A stretch of DNA of 36,628 nucleotides, from positions 1 to 36,628 of the forward strand of contig VXMO01000016.1 of the NCBI GenBank assembly GCA_009841045.1. Direction: 5' to 3'. Position 1 is the stretch's first letter. Each line of letters begins with the position of its first letter. The position numbers were made by a program, and so were the translations under genes. Origin of the DNA: Dehalococcoidia bacterium. Lineage in GTDB: Bacteria; Chloroflexota; Dehalococcoidia; UBA6926. The notes beneath the pieces were generated by a model. That model saw only the letters and a list, made by a program, of their open reading frames with translations, was not told where the DNA came from and ran no database searches. This document shows, one piece after another, positions 6,750 to 16,236 of the stretch.

Positions 6750-7904
6750 GTGAAAGAAATCTCGGCCAGACTTGTCATCGTTGGATTGCTTGCCATACTG
6801 GCGGCACTGGCGCTTGCCTGTGAGAGGGTGACGACACCGGACCAGGTCCCAACTGTCGACACAGCCCCAACAGTCGAAATCGTGCTGCCGACGGCTACTT
6901 CAACCATCACGCCCGCCCCTACCGCCACTGCACGCCCTGTTCCTACAGCTACCCCGGAGCCGACACCTCCGCCGCTGGTCGGTCAACTATCAGGGGTCCC
7001 CGGCATTCTTGATCCCACCAACCTCAGTTGGCCCAGACAGGTTGAAGGCCTGAACGGCATCGTTGAGATTCCTGCCAAGCCGCGACGCGTCATTACTGCG
7101 TCAGTCGGCCACGATGAGATGGTGCTGGCGATTGTGCCCAATGAAAGGCTCGTCGCCGTAGGCAGTGCAACTCAGAACCAGACATACTCAAATGTCGCAG
7201 ACCTGGTTCAGGAAAAGCCGGAAATCACTCGCGATCCTGAAACCATAATTGCCCAGAATCCAGACGTCATAGTGACAAGCCCATTCTTCTCGGCGGATGG
7301 TGTCGAGGCGTTGACTCGTGTTGGGATTCCGGTCATTCAGACCCAACTGAATCACGACGCGGAGGCGCGCATCAATAACATCCTCTTGCTGGGGTACATC
7401 CTTGGTGAAGAGGCGCGCGCCCTGGAATTTGCGAAAGAAGTCCGAGATCGATATGAGGCCCTTGTTGCCGTCACGGCTGGGAAGCAAAACAAGCCGCGCG
7501 TTCTGGCACTGACCAGTTATTCGGACAACCTCTGGGTGGCCGGAGCGAATTCCACTGAAGGATCTGTCATCGAGGCAGCCGGCGGAATCAACGCAGCGGC
7601 GGATCAAGGAGTCGAGGGCAACAAAACGACGAGCCTCGAAGGTGTGATTGCCATGAATCCAGACGTCATCATCATCGCCCAGCCCATCGCGTTTGGCGCC
7701 CTGGAATTCCAGGAGCGACTCATGTCAGAAGATGTGCTCAGTAATTTGCCGGCTATCAGCGATGATCGTATCTACGTCGTCGAAAGTAAGCACTTTACAA
7801 CGCTTTCCTACTGGAACATCAGAGGAGCTGAAGATCTCGCCAGGATCCTGTGGCCGGACGATTTCCCGGAGCCACCGGCTGAGACCTTCAGCGTCGCAGG
7901 ATAG
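6750..7904 (+). CDS. btuF: Substrate-binding lipoprotein of the cobalamin-type ABC importer
   Basis: A 384-residue lipoprotein of the TroA-like class III binding-protein fold that delivers the ligand to the permease. GTG at 6750 gives a clean signal peptide (MKEISARLVIVGLLAI then LALAC) with Cys24, preceded by GAAGGGGGA; a longer ATG start at 6717 is possible. A PT-rich linker (about residues 50-80) precedes the binding domain. Typical segments follow: PRRVITASVGHDEMVLAI, RDPETIIAQNPDVIV and, later, EGVIAMNPDVIIIAQ. The helix linking the two lobes is around EARALEFAKEVRDRYEAL. It follows the permease by 54 nt. Ligand specificity is inferred from the riboswitch alone. Confidence 0.85.
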   Translation: MKEISARLVIVGLLAILAALALACERVTTPDQVPTVDTAPTVEIVLPTATSTITPAPTATARPVPTATPEPTPPPLVGQLSGVPGILDPTNLSWPRQVEGLNGIVEIPAKPRRVITASVGHDEMVLAIVPNERLVAVGSATQNQTYSNVADLVQEKPEITRDPETIIAQNPDVIVTSPFFSADGVEALTRVGIPVIQTQLNHDAEARINNILLLGYILGEEARALEFAKEVRDRYEALVAVTAGKQNKPRVLALTSYSDNLWVAGANSTEGSVIEAAGGINAAADQGVEGNKTTSLEGVIAMNPDVIIIAQPIAFGALEFQERLMSEDVLSNLPAISDDRIYVVESKHFTTLSYWNIRGAEDLARILWPDDFPEPPAETFSVAG

Positions 7905-7915
7905 AGGGGGAGACG

Positions 7916-8749
7916 ATGACCGCGGCGGTGCGCGCAGCCTCGCTCTCAGTGGAGGGCTTGACGTACACGATCCAGGGCAAGAAATTGCTGGATAACGTCA
8001 GCCTTCGCGCAGGGCAGGGTGAGTTGGTGGGGGTGATTGGCCCGAACGGCGCGGGCAAATCGACTCTCTTGCGCGCACTCGCCGGGGTCATCGAGCCGTC
8101 CGATGGAGACTGTTACCTTGAAGGTCGTAGGTTCGTAGAGATGCCCGCCCGTGAAAGAGCGCGAGCTATCGCCCTTGTGCCCCAAGTTGCGCCCATGGCG
8201 CATGGTTTCACATGCCTTGAGCTTGTGCTCATGGGCAGGTATCCGCACATGGGGCGGTTCCAGATTGAGGGCGCATCGGACGAGGATATTGCCCGTCAGG
8301 CCATGAGGCTGACCGATACGGAACAGTTCGCAGAGCGTACCATTGAAACGTTGTCCGGGGGCGAGCGCCAGCGCGTGTTTATTGCGCGTGCCCTTGCGCA
8401 ACAGCCTCGTGTCCTCTTGCTCGACGAGCCAACCTCCAACCTCGATATCCTTCACCAACTGCGTGTACTTGGCTTAATTCGCGAATGGGCTTCGAACGGA
8501 GCGACGGCTATTGCGGCTGTCCACGACCTCAATATGGCGGCCCGCCATTGTGATTTCCTCATCCTGCTAAGCAATGGCAAGGTGATCTCAGAAGGAATGC
8601 CGGAAGACGTGCTGACCGCCGAAAATGTCAGTGGCGCGTACGGGGTCGAATCAGTAATTTACCGCGACCCCCACACCGATGCATTGGCACTAAGTCTTAT
8701 AGGGCCGTCTGCGGGCTTTCCCCACAGGAACAGAGTAAAAGCCCCTTAG
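7916..8749 (+). CDS. btuD: ABC importer ATPase, cobalamin/iron-siderophore type
   Basis: A 277-residue cytoplasmic ATPase that powers the importer. Walker A is GPNGAGKST, the Q loop is in LVPQVAP, the signature is LSGGERQRVFIARAL, Walker B is VLLLDEPTSNLD and the switch histidine is in AAVHDLNMAARHC. The D-loop and the TSNLDILHQ segment are typical of FecE/BtuD rather than of exporters. The start ATG lies 11 nt after the binding-protein stop, with AGAGGGGGAGA as SD, so the three genes form one operon. It ends near a convergent minus-strand gene; no clear terminator is seen in the 56-nt gap. Confidence 0.9.
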   Translation: MTAAVRAASLSVEGLTYTIQGKKLLDNVSLRAGQGELVGVIGPNGAGKSTLLRALAGVIEPSDGDCYLEGRRFVEMPARERARAIALVPQVAPMAHGFTCLELVLMGRYPHMGRFQIEGASDEDIARQAMRLTDTEQFAERTIETLSGGERQRVFIARALAQQPRVLLLDEPTSNLDILHQLRVLGLIREWASNGATAIAAVHDLNMAARHCDFLILLSNGKVISEGMPEDVLTAENVSGAYGVESVIYRDPHTDALALSLIGPSAGFPHRNRVKAP

Positions 8750-8805
8750 ACTTATTGCTGCTGCGCAGATAGGTAGAGGAAGTTCTGGCGCCCTTGCTCT
8801 AAATC

Positions 8806-9459
8806 TCAGTAGATGTGCCGCTGTACGGATGTGGCGACGAACTGCTCAATGTCCATGATTGCCTGTGTCGTGGCCTGACCCACGAGGTCTAGCTTGCGCA
8901 CCTGCTCGATCCGTTCAGCGGCGCTGTTCAATTCGCGGCGTGACAACATACTGCGCAGAATGCCGCACGCGTCAGTCAAGCTCAATAGGACGATGTCCCT
9001 GGGGTCGGGGATTTCATCACTGAAGAGCACCCCCATCAGCCGCAGGCGCACCTCGCGCTCTTCCTTGCCGTCAACCGTGGGATAACGGCGCGACTGGAAC
9101 ACCCAAAGGAAGCGGTCATCCTTGCGTTCCAGAATTCCTCCTTCGACCAGTCGATTCAGCGCTTCCTCACGGATTTCAGCTGCACGGTTGGCTGTATGTT
9201 CAACCCAATAGCGCGCGTTCCGCTCCTCACCTGCTGCTATGTCTGCCAAAGTCGGGTCCAACAATGAATCGCCGAGGGGTGAGGAATCTACTAGAACCAA
9301 TCGCTCAAGGTCAGTGTCGATCCGGTTCTCCAATGCAAGATCCATCAAAACGGCCCCAGCCAGAGCATAGTCCATGGACCAACTCGGGACGCGGGCGAAT
9401 CGACCATCATCATCATTTAGCAGGAGCAGGATAATCTCTTCAGCGAAACGTAGTGGCAT
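8806..9459 (-). CDS. GPP34 (GOLPH3-like) family protein
   Basis: A 217-residue cytoplasmic, mostly helical protein of the GPP34 family. Family marks are the N-terminal LRFAEEIILLLLNDDDGRF, then MDYALAGAVLMDLALENRI, DPTLADI, and a C-terminal helix pair (GILRSMLSRRELNSAAERIE). Eukaryotic GOLPH3 binds phosphatidylinositol-4-phosphate at the Golgi and retains glycosyltransferases. Bacterial homologues are common in actinobacteria and some other phyla, and their role is mostly unknown. It stands alone, convergent with the importer operon and divergent from the cadherin gene. The start ATG is preceded by GGGGGAAG on the minus strand, a good SD. Confidence 0.88.
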   Translation of the reverse strand: MPLRFAEEIILLLLNDDDGRFARVPSWSMDYALAGAVLMDLALENRIDTDLERLVLVDSSPLGDSLLDPTLADIAAGEERNARYWVEHTANRAAEIREEALNRLVEGGILERKDDRFLWVFQSRRYPTVDGKEEREVRLRLMGVLFSDEIPDPRDIVLLSLTDACGILRSMLSRRELNSAAERIEQVRKLDLVGQATTQAIMDIEQFVATSVQRHIY

Positions 9460-9902
9460 GTCTTCCCCCTACTCTCAACGATAGCGGAACGGGTGCCACT
9501 ACCGTTGGTTCGTTTCGTATTGCTTGCTGTCTTGGTTCCATATGAAATGTTCCAACCTCATTGTAGCCCACGCACCAACACAAATGCATCAAGATGCCTG
9601 AACCGTCAGACGCCCTTAGTGTGAGTGTCCGATAGAGCAGGAAATCGGAGGAAGCGCCCTATACCATTTGTAGAGGGTCTGACTGCCACAACTGCCTCGG
9701 TTGTCTTGCCGGCAATGGGTGCCAGCAAACCTGTGTGTGCAACATATAGACTTTTAGGACCTGAACATGGTACATATGGGATGGCATCGTAGCGCAGGGT
9801 ACTAACCTGATTCTTTGTTAGTCATCATACGGGGCCGAAGTGGGAAATGGGGACCAATGTGGTTCTTATGCCATGTTGGGTTGGTAGGCTGGCGCGTCAC
9901 GA
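9460..9902. other. 443-bp divergent intergenic region
   Basis: This spacer separates the GPP34 gene and the cadherin-like gene, which are transcribed away from each other, so it should hold both promoters. No tRNA, riboswitch or dispersed repeat of the local families was seen. The only symmetrical element noted is ACTAAC (9801-9806) with GTTAGT (9817-9822), a 6-bp inverted repeat with a 10-nt loop. No promoter could be assigned with confidence. Confidence 0.5.
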
Positions 9903-12900
9903 GTGGTTTCCGGGTTCAGAAGATTCACGCGGGTGATTGTGAATCCCGCAGTAGGTGCATTATTGCCGGTCCTGGCCGGAGCGATCTCAGGCACAGTCCC
10001 GGATATCGTTCCTGCAGAAGCTGTTTTGGCGCAGTCGCTAGATGCACCGCAGTCTCTCACTATCGAAGGCCCTACAACCGTTGAGTTTCCCGAGAACAGT
10101 ACTGCTGCTATCGCCACGTATCAGGTGGAGGGAGCTGTGCCCGACTCGGAAATCTCCTGGTCAATAGATGGAACTGACGCGAAGAGGCTGTCCATAGATG
10201 ATGCCGGTGTCTTACGCTTCGGGGCGTTCAAGAACTTCGAACGGCCGAATGACGGAAACCGCGACAACGAATATGAAATCGAGTTGTCGGCTGCCGCCGG
10301 ATCGGCGCTTATCTCGGTCGAAGTGATCGTCAGGGTGACGAATATCAATGAGCCGCCGACTTTTGAACTCGAAAGCGCGGAATTCTCGGTAGAGGAAAAC
10401 GCATCCGCCAATCGGCGCGTGGGCGGCGCACTTGTGGTTATCGATCCTGATGATGGCGACTCGACGACGTTCTCAGTGGAAGGAGAAAATGCGGACCTAT
10501 TCCGCATTGACGTCGAGGGACAGATTCGTGTGCGTCGCGGCGCCGTTCTCGACTACGAGACATCTAAAGCTCTGAGAATCACCGCTCTTGTAACGGATCA
10601 GGACGGCTTGAGTGATTCAGTGCCTGTTCTGATAACCCTGACTGATGCGGACGATTTAGGTATTGTTAAATTCTTGTCGGCAAAGCCATTTGTTGGTGTG
10701 CCGTTCATCGCGACGGTTTCCGATCAGGATGGTGTTACCGGGCGCATCCGATGGAGATGGCATCGAGGCATGAACTCGAATGATGAATTCGAGCGAATTG
10801 ATGGAGTGACCCGGAGTTCGTATACGCCAGTGGATGCCGACGAGGGTTATATCCTGCGCGTAACCGTTTCGTACGAGGACAACTTCGAAGTGAAGGCCTC
10901 AGCCTCGGGAATCAGCGCGGCAGTTGGCAGGAACGCTGCACCTCACTTCCAATCGGCATCCATCACCCTGACGGTTCCAGAGGAGGCACTCCCCCAGACG
11001 GATGTTGGCGACCCTGTCTCAGCGACAGACAGCGATGATGAAAAACTTGCCTACGCCCTTTCAGGAGAGGATGCGTCTTACTTCGAGATCAATGATTCAA
11101 CTGGTCAGATTTCGGTAGGGGCGCAGGCGCTGCCGGATTCGGAAACGAAGGCCAACTACACTGTGATTGTTACTGCAAAGGATGACGCGGGGGCGGCGGC
11201 GTCAATCACGGTGATCATTACACCAAGAGTTTCAAATGCTCCACCCGTAATCACAGGCTCCACCATTATCAGCTACGGGGAAAATGATACGGCGTCTGTG
11301 GCGACCTATTCCGCTGCTGACCCGGATGGTGATGCAATCACTTGGGATGTTGCGGGTCCGGATGCAGCATGGTTCTCCATCAGCGCGACGGGTGCACTAA
11401 CATTCAACTCCCCGCCGGATTTTGAGGGCCCTAATGACGCCAACAAGGACAAGGTCTACAAGGTGACGGTCACCGCGTCGGATGGGAACCTCAGGGCTGA
11501 ACTGGATGTTGAAGTCACCGTCACCAACGTCAACGAGTTTCCGTTGATCGAAGGCCCCACATCCATCACTTATCCGGAGAACAGCGTCACAACAGTGGCT
11601 AACTATTCAGCTACGGATCCAGATGGAGACGAAATCACTTGGTACGTTACAGGAATGGATGCGGCAAGTTTTGAGATCAGTGCGATGGGTGAGGTTTCTT
11701 TCAAGTCGCAGCCAGACTACGAAAAGCCGGGTGACGCCAACGGCGACAACGTGTACAGAGTGACGGCAACAGCGTCGGATGGGGGCCTTGAGTCCATGCT
11801 GGATGTCGAAGTTACTGTCACGGATGTTGCCGAGAGCATACTCGTCACCGGCCCTAGCATTGTCAGCTACGCAGAGAATGACACGGCGTCTGTCGCAACT
11901 TACAAGGCTGCTGACCCGAATGGGGAAGGGATTACGTGGGACATTACAGGGGTGGACGTAGCGCGATTCGCCATAGACGAGGCAGGCGAATTGTCATTCA
12001 ACTCGCCACCGGACTACGAGAAGCCACGCGATGCCAACAAAGACAACACGTACGAGGTGACAACTATAGCCTCAGACGGCAGTCTTGAGGCCACCTTGGA
12101 TATAGCAGTCACCGTCGTGAATATAAATGAGGCCGTCCTGATCACCGGTCCTGCCACTGTCAGCTATACAGAGAACGACATCACATCAGTGGCGACCTAC
12201 TCAGCCCTGGATCCGGATGGCGACGGAATTACATGGGGCACCGGTGGAGTGGACGCGGCACGGTTTTCGATCAAGATAACGGGCGAGCTGACCTTCAGCT
12301 CCGCGCCAGATTATGAGAATCCAAATGATGCCAATAACGACAACATCTATGAGGTAACGATTACAGCATCGGACGGTGATCTTGATTCTACGCTGGACGT
12401 CAGAATTGCTGTTTCGGACGTAAACGAGGCCATACTCATCACCGGGCCGACCATTGTCACTTACGCAGAAAACGGCATAGCGACTGTGGCAAAGTACGTG
12501 GCTATGGACCCGGAGGGCGACGAAGTAACGTGGGACATTATGGGAGCGGACGCGGCAGGATTCGCCATAGACGTGACAGGCAAGTTGTCATTTAATTCAC
12601 CGCCGGACTATGAGAAGCCGCGTGATTCCGACACCGACAATGTGTACGAACTGACTGTTACGGCGTCGGAGGGTAATCATGAGTCCACCCTGGATGTCGA
12701 AGTTGCTGTCACGGATGTTGCTGAAGTTATCCTCATCACCGGTCCTAGCTCTGTCAGCTACATAGAGAATGAGACGGCGTCTGTCGCAACCTACAGGGCT
12801 ACTGACCCGAATAGGGACGGGATTACTTGGGACATTGCGGGGATAGACGCGGCGCGATTCGCCATAGACGTGACAGGCAAGTTGTCATTTAATTCACCGC

Positions 12901-15281
12901 CGGACTATGAGAAGCCGCGTGATTCCGACACCGACAATGTGTACGAACTAGCAGTGACTGCGTCGGACGAGAGCCTCACCGTCGAACTGGACATCAAAAT
13001 CACTGTCAACGACATCAACGAGGCCGCAGCAATCACCGGCTCTACATCCGTCACCTACCCGGAGAACCACACCAACTTGGTGGCGACATACTCCGCCACT
13101 GACCCGGATGGAGATGCGATCACGTGGGACATCAAAGGAACTGATGCGGGACGGTTCTCTATTAGCGCGACGGGGGAACTGACGTTTAATTCCTCGCCAG
13201 ACTATGAGAACCCAAATGATGCAAACAGGGACAACGTGTACGAGATGACGGTGATGGCGTCAGACGGGAGCCTCACCGCCGAGTTGAATATTGAAACTAC
13301 GGTCAACGACATCAACGAGGCCACCTCAATCACCGGCTCCACGTCAATCAGTTACTCGGAGAATGACACGACAGTAGTTGCGGTATACTCCGCCACTGAC
13401 CCCGATGGAGACAGCATTACGTGGGATGTTGAGGGGGCAGACGCGGCCAGTTTCGTGATTGACAATCAGGGCAGGCTGACCTTTGTTACGCCCCCGAACT
13501 TTGAAAATCCTTTCGATGCAGATACTGACAACGCGTATCTGTTCCGGATTGTCGTGAACGATGGTCGCAATGAGAGCAGTCTGGGTGTGGTCGTTCAGGT
13601 TAAGGATGCGAATGACGCGCCTCGCTTCCCGTCCAAGGTCATCGTCACGATGATTCCGGAGAATTCATGCCCGGGCGCCCACACCCTTTACAAAGGGATT
13701 GGAGACGGTGTGACCTCTGAGATGGATGAGGATGGAGACATTCTCGTATATGCGCTGTCCGGGCAGGATGAGCAGATCTTCGTGATTCATCCGCCCACCG
13801 GCTACGTAACGCTCGGTCCTAGCACATCGCTGGACTTTGAGACCCTGCGAGACCCATTCGAGTTGCGTGTGTCTGTTTCCGATGGACGCGACGACCTTGG
13901 GAATACTGAGAGTGAATTCAATGCTGACGATCACCTCAATCTCACGGTGATGGTCGGCGATGTCAATGAGCCTCCGGTCTTTACCGAGGCCCAACTCATC
14001 CTGGATGGGTGCGGAATCCCCGTGAGACATGAACCTGCACAGCTGCGGAGGGAGGTAACAGCCGGCGTGAGCGGCGGAAGTCGTGTTGGGGCAGCACTCT
14101 CCGCAATAGATCCGGAGCGAAAATCTGTGCATTTCAGGATTGTTAGTCAGTCGGATCAGGGAGCCTTCATCATGGATTCAAAGACTGGGCAGATCATGGT
14201 TGCGCCCAGTTTCTCGCCGAGAGACGCCCGGCGTGTCTATACACTCCGCGTCGCCGCAATGGATGGTGAGTTAGAGTCCCACATTGAAGTCCGCATTGCT
14301 GTAATGAAGGCGCCAAGGCCTACACCTGAACCCGATGTGGACGATCCGCCTCCACCCAGGGTGGAATCTGCGAACGATGTTGAGGTGGCAACTCCTGTGC
14401 AAAGCGATGAGACTTCCGGCGATTCATCACTACTTGGTGGGGATGCTAGGAACTCCGCCAGTTCATCAAAGATTCTCGACCACCCATCAGTGAAGCTCAG
14501 ACGAGTTGAACCCACATTTGTTCCCGTGCCTCGCGCGACGCAGGCACAGTTATTCGATGGCCCAGAAGTGCAGGATCAAAGCGGGCGCGCCCGGTTTATT
14601 GCCCTCGCGGGCACACTAGCAGTCCCATACCAGGTTCGTCTGACACAGGATGAAGCTGCGTGCATCCCACCAAATGAGACAGCTTCACTGCTGGACTGCA
14701 TATGTGTCTCTATAGAGTTCTTTGACGTGGCGGGCGAACCAATGAGGCTAGAATCCCTCAATCGTCCCGCGCTGCTGGAGATAGTCCTGGCTGCGCAGGA
14801 CGGAGTGGGGATCGCCGAAAACGGAGATGAGCGCGCAGAGATTAGTCATGACTCTGTAGAGTTGATCATGAGGCAGAGCGATGCGCAGGAATGGGAACAT
14901 ACGCATGCAGACCTGAGAAAACCAGCAGACGGCTCGTTAATCCTGATGGTGCGGGTGCGGTCGCCAGGACAGTATATGGCACTAGTGACCGAATCCAGGT
15001 CTGAAAAAGAAGATCCTGGTAGAGCAGCGCCGTTGAATCTCCTGAAGGTTACAGACATCCAGCAGACGCAGAAGACAGTCAAGAAGAGTGCCGTGAAGCC
15101 TACCGTTCCGTTCGTTTACGAACCTGTCGCTGCCCATATTGAATCAGGGCCGGTGCCACTCGTTTCAGCCGAACCTCGGGCATGGTATATGGCGCGTCTG
15201 TTGATTGCGCTACTATTGGATGTGATGGTTGTGATTTCCGCCGGATTCCTAGTTCAACGCTTCGTTTTCCGATGGTACTAG
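9903..15281 (+). CDS. Giant cadherin-repeat surface protein with C-terminal membrane anchor
   Basis: A 1792-residue predicted secreted protein. The GTG at 9903 is the first start after an in-frame stop at 9885; the SD is weak. A signal peptide ends near EAVLA, about residue 43. Two divergent cadherin-like domains follow, then an Ig-like domain (RIRWRWHRG, SSYTPVDADEGYILRVTVSY) and another cadherin-like unit. Residues 450-1241 are eight tandem cadherin-like repeats of exactly 99 residues each, with the pattern ITGPxxVxYxEN, VATYxAxDPDGDxITW, PDYExPxDANxDNxYxVTV and DVNE; the DPDGD and DANxDN acids are probable Ca2+ ligands. Two degenerate units, a Pro-rich linker (about 1470-1488), a C-terminal globular region and a hydrophobic anchor (about 1765-1784) complete it. 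Likely a calcium-dependent adhesin or surface scaffold; partner unknown. Confidence 0.88.
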   Translation: MVSGFRRFTRVIVNPAVGALLPVLAGAISGTVPDIVPAEAVLAQSLDAPQSLTIEGPTTVEFPENSTAAIATYQVEGAVPDSEISWSIDGTDAKRLSIDDAGVLRFGAFKNFERPNDGNRDNEYEIELSAAAGSALISVEVIVRVTNINEPPTFELESAEFSVEENASANRRVGGALVVIDPDDGDSTTFSVEGENADLFRIDVEGQIRVRRGAVLDYETSKALRITALVTDQDGLSDSVPVLITLTDADDLGIVKFLSAKPFVGVPFIATVSDQDGVTGRIRWRWHRGMNSNDEFERIDGVTRSSYTPVDADEGYILRVTVSYEDNFEVKASASGISAAVGRNAAPHFQSASITLTVPEEALPQTDVGDPVSATDSDDEKLAYALSGEDASYFEINDSTGQISVGAQALPDSETKANYTVIVTAKDDAGAAASITVIITPRVSNAPPVITGSTIISYGENDTASVATYSAADPDGDAITWDVAGPDAAWFSISATGALTFNSPPDFEGPNDANKDKVYKVTVTASDGNLRAELDVEVTVTNVNEFPLIEGPTSITYPENSVTTVANYSATDPDGDEITWYVTGMDAASFEISAMGEVSFKSQPDYEKPGDANGDNVYRVTATASDGGLESMLDVEVTVTDVAESILVTGPSIVSYAENDTASVATYKAADPNGEGITWDITGVDVARFAIDEAGELSFNSPPDYEKPRDANKDNTYEVTTIASDGSLEATLDIAVTVVNINEAVLITGPATVSYTENDITSVATYSALDPDGDGITWGTGGVDAARFSIKITGELTFSSAPDYENPNDANNDNIYEVTITASDGDLDSTLDVRIAVSDVNEAILITGPTIVTYAENGIATVAKYVAMDPEGDEVTWDIMGADAAGFAIDVTGKLSFNSPPDYEKPRDSDTDNVYELTVTASEGNHESTLDVEVAVTDVAEVILITGPSSVSYIENETASVATYRATDPNRDGITWDIAGIDAARFAIDVTGKLSFNSPPDYEKPRDSDTDNVYELAVTASDESLTVELDIKITVNDINEAAAITGSTSVTYPENHTNLVATYSATDPDGDAITWDIKGTDAGRFSISATGELTFNSSPDYENPNDANRDNVYEMTVMASDGSLTAELNIETTVNDINEATSITGSTSISYSENDTTVVAVYSATDPDGDSITWDVEGADAASFVIDNQGRLTFVTPPNFENPFDADTDNAYLFRIVVNDGRNESSLGVVVQVKDANDAPRFPSKVIVTMIPENSCPGAHTLYKGIGDGVTSEMDEDGDILVYALSGQDEQIFVIHPPTGYVTLGPSTSLDFETLRDPFELRVSVSDGRDDLGNTESEFNADDHLNLTVMVGDVNEPPVFTEAQLILDGCGIPVRHEPAQLRREVTAGVSGGSRVGAALSAIDPERKSVHFRIVSQSDQGAFIMDSKTGQIMVAPSFSPRDARRVYTLRVAAMDGELESHIEVRIAVMKAPRPTPEPDVDDPPPPRVESANDVEVATPVQSDETSGDSSLLGGDARNSASSSKILDHPSVKLRRVEPTFVPVPRATQAQLFDGPEVQDQSGRARFIALAGTLAVPYQVRLTQDEAACIPPNETASLLDCICVSIEFFDVAGEPMRLESLNRPALLEIVLAAQDGVGIAENGDERAEISHDSVELIMRQSDAQEWEHTHADLRKPADGSLILMVRVRSPGQYMALVTESRSEKEDPGRAAPLNLLKVTDIQQTQKTVKKSAVKPTVPFVYEPVAAHIESGPVPLVSAEPRAWYMARLLIALLLDVMVVISAGFLVQRFVFRWY
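11250..13625 (+). repeat. Eight tandem 297-bp coding repeats
   Basis: The repeat start codon (ATC, or GTC in the third unit) recurs at 11250, 11547, 11844, 12141, 12438, 12735, 13032 and 13329, always 297 bp apart with no insertions or deletions. Repeats five and six share a 94-bp stretch that is identical base for base (12559-12652 and 12856-12949), while other pairs differ at many third positions. This points to a recent duplication or gene conversion between neighbours. Confidence 0.92.
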
Positions 15282-15300
15282 TCGACCGCGGAGGTGCTGA

Positions 15301-16236
15301 TTGACCGAACGTATTGCTTTTTCTCCCGCCATTGATGTTGCGGGTCTGCGAAAGTCGTATGGCAGCTTTGAGGCTGTCAAAGGTGTGGACCTGCGCATCG
15401 AGACGGGAGAAGTGTATGCCCTGCTTGGACCGAATGGGGCGGGAAAGACGACGACAATCGAAATCCTAGAAGGCCACAGGAATAGAAGCGCGGGCACAGT
15501 AAGGGTTCTGGGTCATGACCCTGCGCAGGGTGCGAGGAGGTATAGGGAACGCATCGGCATCGTCCTGCAGACGACGAGCGTGGACCAGTATCTGTCCGTC
15601 TCGGAAACGGTGAATCTCTTTCGCGGCTATTATCCCGATCCACTGCCGCTTGACGCGGTTCTCGAAGCGACCGGCCTGACGGAACAAGCCCGAGTTCGCG
15701 TGGGAAAACTCTCAGGTGGCCAGCAGAGACGCCTTGATGTTGCCGTCGGGTTGGCCGGAAACCCGGAGTTACTGTTTCTTGATGAGCCCACTACTGGCTT
15801 TGATCCGTCGGCCCGCCGTGGCGCGTGGGACATGGTGAAGAACCTTCAAGAACTCGGCAAGACAATCCTGCTGACGACTCACTACATGGAGGAAGCTGAA
15901 TACTTGGCAGACCGGGTAGGGATCATGGTTGAAGGTCGCGTCGTTGTAGAAGGCTCGCCGCAAGAGATTGCAGGAGTGAACACTTCCACCCTGATTCGAT
16001 TTCGGCTGAACGAGAATGCCTCCGCTCTGCCAGATGATCTCGGTGCCCAAGCGGCCAATGGGGTAGGAGTCTATGAAATCCGCACGACAACGCCAACGAC
16101 TACCCTGCATCAACTGACTTCGTGGGCGACCAAGCAGGGCATCGAGCTACAGGGGCTGACTGTTTCCAGACGGTCGTTGGAGGATACGTTCCTCGATGTA
16201 ACGCGAGGATACGCGGACAACGGAGGGAATGGGTAA
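15301..16236 (+). CDS. ABC-2 exporter ATPase (DrrA/CcmA type)
   Basis: A 311-residue ATPase of an ABC-2 type exporter. Walker A is GPNGAGKTT, the Q-loop region is IGIVLQTT, the signature is LSGGQQRRLDVAVGL, Walker B is LLFLDEPTTGFDPSARR and the switch histidine is in LLTTHYMEEAEYLADR. The C-terminal ~80 residues form the DrrA-type extension (ending in SRRSLEDTFLDVTRGYAD). The TTG start at 15301 has CGGAGGTG a few bases upstream. It lies 19 nt after the cadherin gene and overlaps its permease by 1 nt, so the three genes may be co-transcribed. Substrate is unknown; relatives export drugs, lipids or polysaccharides. Confidence 0.9.
   Translation: MTERIAFSPAIDVAGLRKSYGSFEAVKGVDLRIETGEVYALLGPNGAGKTTTIEILEGHRNRSAGTVRVLGHDPAQGARRYRERIGIVLQTTSVDQYLSVSETVNLFRGYYPDPLPLDAVLEATGLTEQARVRVGKLSGGQQRRLDVAVGLAGNPELLFLDEPTTGFDPSARRGAWDMVKNLQELGKTILLTTHYMEEAEYLADRVGIMVEGRVVVEGSPQEIAGVNTSTLIRFRLNENASALPDDLGAQAANGVGVYEIRTTTPTTTLHQLTSWATKQGIELQGLTVSRRSLEDTFLDVTRGYADNGGNG

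Noticed and set aside
11250-13625. CRISPR array
   Set aside because: The regular spacing is 297 bp, the repeats are coding and differ from each other; no short identical repeats with unique spacers exist in the window.
16122-16236. Longer start for the ABC-2 permease
   Set aside because: The extra 38 codons lie inside the ATPase gene in another frame; ATG 16236 overlaps the stop codon as TAATG, the usual coupled arrangement.
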